Of a stretch of 64,000 bases of DNA, positions 24,483-35,174 are shown piece after piece (position 1 is the first letter of the stretch; every line of letters begins with the position of its first letter). The notes below the pieces were generated by a model. That model was not told where the DNA came from and did not search any database. It saw only the letters and a program-made list of their open reading frames with translations. The stretch comes from Marsupella aquatica (taxonomy: Eukaryota > Marchantiophyta), in assembly GCA_973895155.1 (NCBI GenBank), contig OZ316897.1, positions 17,174,001-17,238,000 on the forward strand. The letters run 5' to 3'. The position numbers were made by a program, and so were the translations under genes.

Positions 24483-24835
24483 GCTAGAAGACATTGTGGG
24501 CATTGTCTTTTCATCACACTTAGCATTTTTTCCAGCAAGAGTATATGGTGCTTGCCCCAGCCATTTAGGCGGAGGTAATCGGGGGGTAAATGGCCGACAC
24601 GGATGCTTTTGGAAAACATTGTGGACATTGTCTTCCCACTACACTTAGCATTTTTCCAGCGAGAGTAAATGTTGCTCGCCCAAGTCATTCAGGCGGGAGT
24701 AAATGGCTGACACTGGTGGTTTTGGAAGACATTGTGGACATTGTCTTCTTACCACACTTAGCATTTTTTCCAGGAAGAGACTATATGTTGCTCGCCCAAG
24801 CCATTCGGACAGGGGTAAATGGCCAACACTGGTGG
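24483..24835. repeat. Three-copy tandem repeat, about 115-125 bp unit
   Basis: gacattgtgg.cattgtctt followed by cacttagcatttttcc, gctcgcccaag and ggtaaatggc occurs three times, starting near 24487, 24611 and 24727. It sits wholly inside the long-TIR element. Confidence 0.85.
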
Positions 24836-24837
24836 CA

Positions 24838-25300
24838 TGTCTCAATGGTGGCAGGTCCATGCGCCATGCACCTCGTGAAAAACTGCGTAAAGTTGTTAAT
24901 GTTTGAGCGTGAACGAAAGACATAATGGAAGGATATAAAAAAAATGTGGAAATCCATTTACAAAGTGAAGACATTCATGTCAATGTATTTGCATAGAGGC
25001 GGCGCAAACATGCAAACTCTTGCAGTTCAGTTCTTGTGCATGGTAAGAGTTGTTGTTTGATCTTTGCACAGTCACTACTATTTTTTCCCGGTCATTGCAT
25101 AGTTTGTGGTTGAATGGGTACAGTGCAGTGTCACCCAGTTTGGTCTTTGTAAGGCTGAAAACTCACTTTATAAGAACTTACACAAGAACAAAGGGTACGG
25201 ATCATAAAGAGGGGGCTGATTGGGGCCAAAAAGAATTCAGCGGGTTGATTAAGCAAAGTATCCTGGAGTATGCCTATTAAGTGTATCCCTTGGAATCTCG
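24838..25300 (-). repeat. Right long TIR of the 23.5-25.3 kb element
   Basis: Inverted partner of 23525-24033. Confidence 0.75.
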
Positions 25301-25544
25301 AAAAACTGCATGATTGCAAATACCTCCAAGAATGTCAGCTATTGTAAGGCCCAGGACGGTACAATAGAGGGAATCCGAAGGAACCAGAGCGAAAAAGAGA
25401 TTGATCCTGAGATCCCCACTCTTTTCTCAACATCTGTGTTACATAAATTAATACCTTGAGTACCCTAAACTGCTTTCTACCAAACTTTGGGGATGCATAC
25501 CTTCATATCTTCCACCAAAGAGCATACTGTCAATTGCTTTGAAG

Positions 25545-26134
25545 CTCGGGGGTCTCACTATATGGATGTCTCCCCATCACTTGCGACGTTTTTAGGCCTC
25601 GGACCTTCTAAAATGTAACCAACAAAAATATTTTTAACCCCTATAAAGTTAGAATATTCTTAGAATATTCCAAAATTTTGGTTATACGGACCCTAATGTT
25701 TTTATAAGTTTCAAAATTTGATTTAAAAGACCCTATTGCTCGGGGGGTTGACTATCAAAAATCTTAGGAACCACGTGCGATCCAAAATAGGTATTTTTGA
25801 TAAAAATTAACTAAATTTTTAAAAAACGTGAGAGGCAAAAGAAGGTATTATAAACTCATGTTTATAGAATATTCTCTAATATATATTTTTTATAATATAA
25901 AATAGGTTATTAATATTGAAAATGGAGAATATTCTTGAAATATTTTCTTTATAAAATAGGTCTATTTATATTAGGCTAGGATCGCACATGGTACCCCAAA
26001 ATATACACTTAGTTAACCCCCCGAGCCCTATTGTTCTTCTCATAAAAAAATTAGGTCTTCCTTTTCAATCAACATAATGACCCTATACTTCGGCGCACGT
26101 GATGTGTCATTTTTGTGGAAGTCAAACCCCCGAG
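25545..26134. mobile_element. MITE (outer copy) with CTCGGGGG termini
   Basis: Begins CTCGGGGGT and ends in the inverse, ACCCCCGAG. It is flanked by an exact 8-bp duplication CTTTGAAG at 25537-25544 and 26135-26142. The interior is AT-rich and non-coding and is interrupted by a second member of the same family. The 8-bp duplication would fit a hAT-type parent element; that is inference. Confidence 0.85.
25739..26025. mobile_element. MITE (inner copy) nested in the outer one
   Basis: 287 bp, beginning CTCGGGGGGTTGACTA and ending in the near inverse (TAGTTAACCCCCCGAG). It is flanked by exact 8-bp CCCTATTG at 25731-25738 and 26026-26033. The termini match those of the outer element; inserted after it. 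Confidence 0.88.
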
Positions 26135-26499
26135 CTTTGAAGGCATCCAATGCAAAAGAATTAACGAGTTTAGTGAGTCACTGAGTTCAAATAAACAGTT
26201 TTCAAGACTGGTTTACCATGCAACACATTCTAGATTTTCCTCTCAAGCCATTGCTCGAATTCTCTTGAAGTAGAGTACAAAGGGTAATCCATTTATTAAT
26301 GCGTCATAACCTTTCATGAAACAATGATGTTCCTAGGCTCTGATGTGATTTTCCTTCGCCCACTACACTTGAATGCCCAGATGTTAAAGTCCACTCAATA
26401 GGGCATCTCAAAGCTTCAAAGTTGCCAATCAGGTTGCCAATGATGGCTTTTGGCAGCCAACAAATGGTCATAATGTTTTTGGAGGGCTATGTGAAAGTT

Positions 26500-26775
26500 T
26501 GGTTTTTTTTTCACTAGCCTAGTGACTTATGGTCATTGCATATAATCAATCAATATCACAAAAAATGATGGCTTATGAATTTGGTACTCCATAACTTTTT
26601 CTGTCTGACTTGTGGTTATGGCATAGAACCAATCAATATCATGTTTATGAATTTGGTACTACATAATTTTTTCTGTCATCACATTAATCTTTGAGATCCA
26701 AAAATTATCGCTTATGAATTTGGTACTCTCATAAGTTTTTCTGTCCATCAAAATAATCTTTGAGATCCCCAGTAT
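26500..26775. repeat. Degenerate three-copy tandem repeat
   Basis: gcttatgaatttggtact followed by an aactttttctgtc-like stretch occurs near 26569, 26643 and 26710, with tcaatcaatatca-type text between copies. Confidence 0.65.
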
Positions 26776-27213
26776 CTCAACATTATGCTGGAGAAGGAAT
26801 GAGCTTCAGACAAGCCAAATGTCCAAAGCCCCTGACCTCATCTTGATCAACAGAAAGAACAGGCTTTGAAGAAATCACATCGGTCTGCTTACCCCACGTA
26901 GACAGTAATCGGGTCCATGTAGCTTATGTACAATTCTGACAACAGCCAAAAGTGTTTGGCCTGGTCACCACGTCTTTGATTTGTCTTAGTTCCATGGCCA
27001 TAAAAACGTTCTGAAAGAGATAAATTGAATTGGCTAATTGACTGTTGTGAGCGTAACAATCCCTTCTCATCTTCGACCAGTTCTCAACATCTCTGTTTGC
27101 TGAAGTTTTCCAATTCCTAGCCTATACATCCCCAACTTCATAAACCGGCCCAATTTGCTCCTTCCCACCATATATGAGTTCTTGCAGAGATCCAAATTCT
27201 TCAGCGGTAAAGC

Positions 27214-27594
27214 CTATTTTTTTGTCACAGCATTTCTTGTAGCTTGGCTGGATTCGGGTGGATGCAATTCTCTTACTTGAACGTTCCTCAAACTTTGGCT
27301 GGGTTCTGTTTGATGAATCTCTTCATCAGTGAGCCTCTTCGCTTTGCTGGGTCCCATTTCACGAAACTCGTACACTTGACCCTTCTGTCTCACTCGAATG
27401 TTCCTAATGCCTGGGTCAGACTCGATTTCATGGAACTCTTTTACTTGAACGTCCCTCCTTGCTTGGCTGGACTCTGCTTCATGAAACGTTTTTACTTGTA
27501 TGTTCCTCACTGCCCCGCTGAAATTCACTTCATGAGACTCTATCACTTGACTGCTCCTAGTTGCTCGGTTGGGTTCCACCCCGTCAGGTTCCAT
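27214..27594 (-). CDS. Hypothetical short-repeat protein
   Basis: A 126-codon frame beginning with ATG at 27594 in a good context (gaaATGG). It is built almost entirely of about six degenerate units of roughly 20 residues, each like ESSQA-RN-QV-EFHE. The repeat keeps a reading frame, and most changes between units are substitutions, which hints at past coding constraint. There is no signal peptide or membrane segment. I recognise no family. It could equally be a minisatellite of about 60 bp that happens to be open. Confidence 0.3.
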   Translation of the reverse strand: MEPDGVEPNRATRSSQVIESHEVNFSGAVRNIQVKTFHEAESSQARRDVQVKEFHEIESDPGIRNIRVRQKGQVYEFREMGPSKAKRLTDEEIHQTEPSQSLRNVQVRELHPPESSQATRNAVTKK

Positions 27595-27694
27595 TTCATG
27601 AAACTCAGCAATTTAGCTGATCTACTAGGAACTCGCCATATCTACTCTCGTCAGCTTTCTGTACTTCACCTCCTGTGGCGGTTCCTGTAAGCAT

Positions 27695-28900
27695 TAGTTG
27701 GGCCTTATTGTATCCTAAAATTCACCCGTCTCGTCGGTAAGAAATCGACCTTCACTAATTTAAAAGAAGATATACATCACCCAGCAGTTCTGTATGGAAG
27801 AAGCTCAATCATGGCAGGGAGGACATCACGGACAGACAAGGGGGGGCACAGATTGAATGCATTCGCCAGTTTTGATCCTCAGCTCTGGTTGGGGACACAT
27901 TTCTGAGATGTCCCTTTCTGCTGTTGGCAAACTTGCTATTGTTGTAGGGAAGTTGGAGTTGATGAGCCGGCTATTGAAATTTCGTTCACTCTTGCTTTCC
28001 CAATGAGTGGGTCGTAATTAAATAGGTGCAGAGGTAGTCCTCACCAAACTCTGGAGATGACGGCGTAATCCCACGTCCTTCTCCACTCATATATTTGACT
28101 AGAATAAGGTGGATCCAGCCAGATTAGGACGTGGCCATTTGAGATGACCAAGTAATGTGAGGAGTAGAGTAATAGCAATCTATTATGCCTGCGGAGCACT
28201 GACTGGTGAAGTTGTGAGTGCGAGACAGAAATAGAACGATAAAGAATATGAATGATACTTCGACACGTAAGATCAACTATGAAGCAGAGTCAGGAATTCT
28301 GAACAATTTCATGAACCCTAAACCAATCAATTAAGCTTTGAAATAATTCCTTCGCCGTTGGTCCAGAGAAGTACAATTGCCAACTTTGAACTCCACTCCG
28401 CCAATCTATCCGAAACACCATCTAGATGTGACACACAGAACAGCTAGAAAGAGAGCCAAAACCGACTTCCATTAGGAGATCGCACTCTGAACGACAGTCA
28501 AGCCCCTAGTCACATGTGCGACACCCTGTGTCGGGCCGAAAAACCTCAACCCCGACTCTTCTGCGTGTTATACATGGCCATCCAGATGTCGGGCGTTGCA
28601 ATAGGTTATGTTGAAACCCAAAGCCAGCCAGACAAGAACATCAATCAAGAACAAGACATATCATGCTTTTCTCTGAGAATGAGCCGATTAACTGGCCGAA
28701 ACATCTTGATTTTACAGTCCACGCTTGTTACCACTAGTGAGGTAGCTCTCGCCAGCGCCAGCCCGGGGTATATCCTTCCTATAAAATGACATCCACAAAT
28801 TGAAAAAGGCATACGGAATATAGGGTGGCTTTAAGTGCTATTTGGAAACCAGGAAGCACCCCTCGGAATAACCACCTGAATGTCGTGCCTACTTTCATCA
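27695..28900. other. Intergenic, no gene seen
   Basis: Unique sequence up to the 3' end of the proteasome gene. Small plus-strand open frames (for example from 28514) show no similarity I recognise. Confidence 0.5.
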
Positions 28901-31342
28901 CTAATCACGCTCACTGATTGCAGTCAAGTGGTGATCAACTTCTGTGGTTGATAGGACTCGGAACTTTGGGTCCTCTGCACTAACAACCCCAACCTGCCAG
29001 CCGGAAGCAAAGAATAGAACGGCGTCAGCTCACTTTCCTGTCACTGAAGTTGAGTGCCATCAGGCAAGCCCTCCGACAGACCTTCAACCGTTGAAATAGT
29101 ACATTTCTGGGAATAGCTTTGGTGACATCAGTTCTGATTTCTGAGCTATATGTTTGAACACCACATAGCATGCATTACACTTCCCATCAAAACTCTGCAC
29201 ATGAAGTTCCCCCTTACCTCAATCTCAGTAGGTTTGAAGTCCTCTAAGAGAATTGATTGCAAAGCTGAAATTGCAGTCTGCACAGCACAACAGTGCTACT
29301 ACCGTTAAACTTTGTGAAGACTTGATGCAGACTATCAATAGAATGATCCACTGAATATGGTTTTCGGCCGTGTTAACAATAACCTTCATGCCTCTTAACA
29401 ATGATAGAGGCCATAGTCCCCTGTGAATGGAAAGTTTATCCAAAGCGGAAGAGATCAATAGATCTGACAATAAAATACCTGTACAGTCTCGTCATAGGTT
29501 AATTTAGGATCATTTTTCATCTTTTTCTCCAGAAAGTTCACGGCTTCCTGCTCCTTCGACCCTGAGCTTGTCGCCTGCATAGATGTCCCAATACGTACAT
29601 GGCACGAAGAATATCAAAGTCACTTCTATGAAAGATGTATGAACTAAGCTAGACCCCAGAAGAAGGAAGGACAGTAATTACTCACCTTGTAACCAACATA
29701 GTGGCCAGCTGGATCACACTTATAAAGCTGGGGTCCAAGCTCATCATCAATTCCAATGACCATGGCAGCTGCAGAGCGCAAGAAGATGTCAACCAACAAT
29801 AATGTGTAAAACGAGATACTAGGTTAACCACTTTGACCATACACTCAGAAATCCTAACTTACAATAGTTGACCAACCTCAGGGGACAATCCAGGCGTAGT
29901 TGGAAAGCTCATTAAAATGAATCTACAAGAAGCATGACCTGGACCAAACAGACAACCGAAGTGACACAAACTCGAAGCATACAAGAAAGGAGTTTATAGA
30001 TATGGTTTAAGGGGAATAACAGTACTGCCAGAGAGCAGAAACTGTACGCATACTTATGTGATCAAACAACAAAAACCACTAAGGATGCTACAAAACAATT
30101 GCCATTGTAAGTCCGGCACTCACCAACTCCGAGCGGCCGCATATAAGCATGTTGAGTATAGACTTGCGACTTATCTGCTAGCCTGAATGCAAAGGTCCAA
30201 CTCGACATAAGTTATTCCTAGTTTGACCTAATTTGCTGTCATGGTGCGCAGAGGAATAATAAGAGACAAGAGAATACACCATGGTGCCGTACCTCTTTGC
30301 AAGGTAGTCAACAGGAACTTCGTAGCCCAACTTAAATTTAAACTCTGCTGCCTCATTTCTTGCATGTTGTACTAATGATCGTGCATCAGCTGTAGTAGAG
30401 ATGACATTGTATTAGAACTCCGGAGAGAATTGACCATCTTTGGCGTTCTGTAGACCCTCAAAAAGCCAGAATAATTTAACAACTCACCAACGATCCATAC
30501 AAACTACGCTGAATCAAAATAAGATTTACCTGTCATGCCTGTCGCGAGCAGTCCAATAAACTTTGTGATTGGAAACAAATGGGACACACTGGTACGATCC
30601 AGCAATTTGTCCTGTACATCGAAGATGCTGGACGAGTTAGAGACTATAATCGTATGCCCCTGTTGGGAATGTCAAGAGAGAGGTCCTTAAACCCTAAATT
30701 GCTCCTCTAACGTCCACCATCTGAAGTTCCGCCCGTGAAATTGAACCCCAAGACAAGAGAAAAGAGCCCACTGGAAAGGACTGCTAGCAAAATTAGAGAG
30801 GACACGGGGGGACATCGTACCGGAACTTTCTTCTGAGTAACAACGCATACTGAATCTTTGCCACGAACTCCGATAGAAGTGATTCCGGCAGCTTTCACCG
30901 CCTTGAAGGCATACTCTACATTTCACAACAGTCATAATTAAGGTTAGTATCCTTTTCCCTCCTCGCTATCCCTCTCTCCTCCTCCACTACTTGTTAGTCC
31001 GAGCCCTCCTCTGCAATAGAGTCTTTAGCCTGCTCACGCGGCGACCTAGGGAAAACATGACCAATCCAATCTCTCCCTCTTGTCGAAACGACGACCCAAA
31101 TTAGGGCAAAAGAGTGGCAAGCGTTACAGAGGAGGAGGGTAACGCAATTCAGAATCCAACGGAGCCAATGAGGAACAAATCCTCCACTCCTTCATTCATT
31201 CATTCATTCATCCATTCATTCATTTATGGGACGGGCGATGTGAAGTGCGAGTGTGAGACCACTTACCGACTTGAAACAGGCGACCTTCGGGGGAGAAGAT
31301 GGTGATGTGACGATCATATCCGGCGCCTGTTCCTCTACTCAT
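28901..31342 (-). CDS. PAA1: 20S proteasome subunit alpha type-6
   Basis: A structural subunit of the outer alpha ring of the 20S proteasome in cytosol and nucleus; it helps gate substrate entry. Nine minus-strand exons: 31342-31267, 30915-30821, 30611-30530, 30389-30293, 30182-30124, 29768-29686, 29574-29479, 29277-29218 and 28993-28901. They sum to 741 bp, i.e. 246 residues, the same length as Arabidopsis PAA1, with every junction in phase. The N-terminus is the alpha-ring signature ([20 protein letters not shown], then [11 protein letters not shown]), with the exon 1/2 junction inside the Glu codon. Later landmarks are [55 protein letters not shown] and DYDET-like KLTYDETVQ. Alpha subunits lack a catalytic threonine, as here. 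Nothing is broken. Confidence 0.97.
31189..31226. repeat. (ATTC)n microsatellite
   Basis: About nine tetramers of cattcatt type, with one catc variant, in the first intron of the proteasome gene. Confidence 0.95.
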
Positions 31343-33540
31343 CGTGCTGAGCTACGCGACTCCTTCCTTTCTTCTGCGAAGCGCTCTTCCTTGAGAGATC
31401 GAGTTCTTCCTTGAGCGATCGAGAGAGAGAGAGATTGCAAAATTGGAACCCGAAGACGTGTGAGGGAGAGTTCTCAAGAATGTCGTCCGAGTAAACGCTT
31501 CGTCGCGAAGCGAAGGACTTCACCGTTTTCCCAAAGCAATCGTCACTTACAGCCTTACAGCTTTGCTTACATGTAACCAGGTGTTTCCTCTTACAAAATG
31601 GAATGAACTTGCTACAATAGAAACTCCAGAGAGATACTTGATGGACCCCAAAAATGCAAAATGGAAACTCCATAAAGATATTTGATGGACCCCCAAAATG
31701 CAAAGTGTTACTTATGGACCCATGAGTGATCTGGACCGTTGATCTATCTCAAATCAATGTACCCAAAAGCTCATGGGGTCTCATGGGGTCCATCAAGTAT
31801 AATTATCTCTCTAGAAACTCTCGGTGTGTCAAAATGCTCCCATGGAGTTTTGCAACTCAGATGGACCACATTTAACTCACAATATCAGAGAGAATATTAC
31901 TAATTAGTCCATCCCAGTTGTGTGGTTTCTGTCTACGGTCTATGGGAACATTGTATTCTTGATTACCTGTTCCGTGAATCTAAATAGAATAGAGATTATG
32001 ACCAAAGAAAATCTTGCCAACAAAAAGAATTCTATGCTAACTCGAGTTTATATTTGCCCCATCTTATTGTTTTGTTCACCCTCACTTTGTCCTTATTTTT
32101 TAGTCCAGTGTTATCCTCAATTGGAGTTAGGGTGTCCTTGTTTAGAGTCCAATGTTGTCCTTATTTTTGAGTCAAGTTTTGTCCTTATGTGGAGTAAGGG
32201 TCTAGAGGCTTCACTCTAGACCCTTGCCCATAAGCTATTTATTAGTAAGATTGCAATTGACAATAGGGAGTCTCAAATTTTATAATTTGACTGACCTTAA
32301 CTCTCTACTTACCAGTTATGGACACAAAAAAATTTGGACTACCAAATTCAGAGTCCACAACTTTTTGGCATTAAGATTGGCCATATGCCATTACATTAAT
32401 CACTCTAGAGGCTAATCAAAAATTACAAAACTTTTACATGCCTTGTGAAAAGGTTATGACTTCCTTAGTCATCATCTGTAATTTTGAAGCTTTGAGATGC
32501 ACTAATATTGTCAGTGTTTTTTAATCGTATTCACAAATGTGTCAAAGTTTGGTATATTATGGATGAGTGCTTTTATTGTTTTTACAAATCTTCTTTTAAA
32601 ACTTTGCCACTAAAGATGTTCCAATTGACAATATTGCCATCAGTTTTTTTTTGTACTGACAAATATGTCACGGTTTTGTATGTGGATGACAAGTTCACCA
32701 ATCTAACCAAGGTAGTGAAATGCAAAAACTGTAGCACATTTGGAAATACAATAAAAACAGTGACAATATTGTAAATTTGGAACTTCTTTACTGGCAATGT
32801 ATTATTGTGTTTACAGCATATATGCCAAGGTGTTCGTGTATAGATGGCAAGTACACCAACATAACCAAGCTAACCATATATGAAACTGTGACATATTTGT
32901 ACACACAATAAAGATACTGGTAGCATTGTCAATTTACACATCCTTAGTGGCAATGTAGTTAAAAGTTGTTTCTAAAGGAAGATTCATAAACTACTCACAC
33001 AAGCTACAGATTCACTAAAACCTTTTGATTCTATCATATTTCCCAAAGTGGTCAAAAGTATCAACCTGGGCTCAAAATTAATTAAGAGGGAAGTTACCAA
33101 AGCTACTAGCCTGGCAGAATACAAATCAAGGCAATGTCTTGTCTAACATGGACCCTAACTCTATAAATGTATACAAGTGTTGGCTGAACACAAACCAGCA
33201 CAAATATTGGTTTTAACAAGGACCCTAACTCCATAAATGTATCCAAGTGCTTGGTCGACCACTAGCCACACAAAATTGGAAACAATGTGTTTAAGGTACT
33301 ATCCCATCAGCCCTCACCCTCAAATTTTGTTTGAGGGCAAGAATGTGGCTCATTGCATGCCTCCTCTGCAGGTCACCTTCTCATGTGCCTGCTCATGTGT
33401 TGAGGGCAATTCTGACCTAACCGGGACTGGGTGTTGAATGAAGGTAAGTGAGCAAAGGGGAACAACAACATTTTTCTTTGTGAGTGAAGAGGGAAGTAAC
33501 AACAAGTGATTTTGTTACGCATTCAATACCAGCTCCATTT
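31343..33540. other. AT-rich intergenic region with degenerate repeats
   Basis: 5' flank of the proteasome gene, then AT-rich DNA. Around 32510-32960 a unit with gtcaattg/caatattg text appears in both direct and inverted orientation. A direct duplication (accctaactc-ataaatgtat-caagtg) lies at about 33155 and 33227. No gene recognised. Confidence 0.55.
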
Positions 33541-33760
33541 GCCTGCTCGATTAGCTCAGATCAGTTGGCCAGGGGATGAGCCTAGAACCGAGAGGTCCCA
33601 GGTTCAATCCCCCCTCCACATGCAAGGGGTTGTGGCAGAGTGTGTGGGTGGGTGGGGTGTTCTGGTGGGAGTACTCGTTTCTTCTCAGCCCTAGCCCCTT
33701 TGGGCTCTGGTACGGTCCAACCCTCTCTCCTTCCAGGTCCTGGGTATGACACCCCTTGTG
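33541..33760 (+). mobile_element. tRNA-derived SINE
   Basis: The first about 75 bp look like a tRNA head with RNA polymerase III internal promoters: an A box at 33552-33568 (tagctcagatcagttgg) and a B box at 33601-33611 (ggttcaatccc), properly spaced. No complementary acceptor stem exists, so it is not a tRNA gene. The body after the head is unrelated, and the downstream part merges into a short tandem array. Class call rests on established SINE architecture; the tail boundary is uncertain. Confidence 0.65.
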
Positions 33761-34085
33761 GGCTACCCTACATAATTGCATGCTCTGAAGTTGATAGTCT
33801 ATCCTCTGTTGGATGGGTATGACCCCCCTTGTGGGCTACCCTATTGAGTTGCATGCTCCGAAGTTGATAGTCTATCCTCTTGCATGCTCCGAAGTTGATA
33901 AGACATCCTCTGTTGGATGGGTCAGCTTTCGGGTTTTCAAGGAAAAAATAAAATCTATCCTCCTTTGGATGGGTCAGCTGCTGGGTTTTCATGGGAAAAA
34001 AAAAAGTTTATAGTCTGTGGGATGGGTTGGAAAAAGAAAAAAAGTTTATCCTCTGTGGGATGGGTCCACTTTCGGGTTTTCAAGG
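33761..34085. repeat. Complex tandem array downstream of the SINE
   Basis: Interlocking direct repeats: ccttgtgggctaccctat near 33760 and 33829; gcatgctccgaagttgata near 33850 and 33882; and gatgggt-cagct / tcgggttttcaag units near 33918, 33968 and 34060. Confidence 0.75.
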
Positions 34086-34626
34086 CAACAATAATGATTT
34101 CATGAGGCCAAATTTTAGCTACAGGTCGAACAGAAACTTTTTCACGAGCGACCAAATCTTGGAAATTACGGTTTGCACTGCAAGACAATGAAAACTCCAC
34201 TGGGTTCACACGAATCGACCATTTAAGTCCAACCATCAGAGAAAAATGCACCATACGATTTGACATCAAACTCGGAAAAGAACGAAAGTCGAGAGACGAG
34301 GTGCATCACGTTCGTCCTGGCTCCGAATGATATTTGATTGTTGAGAATGAGGTAAAGTAAACCCTTTGCTATTGATCATTGTTACCTCTATATACCAAGC
34401 AGTAACGCTGCCAGGTGAATATCCTAATCTAGAATCCGACAGAAATCTTTCGATCACCCATCTTTCAATTGGTTAAACATTGTCCTGTACAACCTCAGAA
34501 CGGTCTATGTACATTTGCATACCCATGATACAGGTATTGGGTCAAGGATTCCCTAGAGGGAGAACTAAGTGCGAACCGCCAGTAAATCATATCACTAATT
34601 TGGGCTCCTTGGTACCCCTATGAGAT

Positions 34627-34858
34627 TTCCTTGTGCACTACAGAATGCTCCTTACCTTTTCGGAATAGATTCCCGTGTGCACTATAGAATGTAGCTTGAA
34701 GAATTCTCCAGCAGAGCTCCTCAATCCAACATTGAAAGAAAGGTTCTCCAAGTGGCTCCGAAAACCTCCCAAGTCGGCATCCTTTGGAACATTCTGTAGT
34801 GCACAAGGGAATCGTGTAACCTCAGGATCGTTTGGAACATTCGATGGTGCACGAGGGA
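34627..34858. repeat. Four-copy direct plus inverted repeat
   Basis: ttccttgtgcactacagaatg (34627) and a relative at 34669 are mirrored by cattctgtagtgcacaaggga (34790) and a relative at 34838. The block could form a cruciform; no coding role seen. Confidence 0.75.
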
Positions 34859-35174
34859 ATCCTGTAACCTTTGGACTCTACCTGGTGCTCCATATAGTAT
34901 GGTGGTTTCCAAGTCCTTCTAGAGGATGGAATTTAGAGTAGGGCATCACATACTTACCAGCCTTCGTGATTGGCAGCACTCCTGCTCCATGGTGAAAAAT
35001 GTTTCAGCTTGGGGGCCATGTAAGTCGGGGCTGAAGTCTGTAGACCCAAGAACAAAGATAAGATCTACGATCGATGAGAACTCCTCAATGCTGCTGCACT
35101 AGAAGACCAAGGGCATCTTGCAAGTGGAGCTGTGTGCTTTCCTAAGCCTCTGATTCTTCTATATGCAAGCTCCG

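Larger units (their letters stand above)
23525..25300. mobile_element. Non-autonomous long-TIR element with internal tandem array
   Basis: About 500 bp at 23525-24033 recurs in inverted orientation at about 24838-25300. Matching blocks include tactttgcttaatcaaccc / gggttgattaagcaaagta, the block around gatccgtaccctttgttc, and gtaaatggatttccaca. Between them lie about 450 bp of unique sequence and a three-copy tandem array. No coding capacity is evident. Exact ends and target duplication could not be fixed by eye. Confidence 0.75.
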
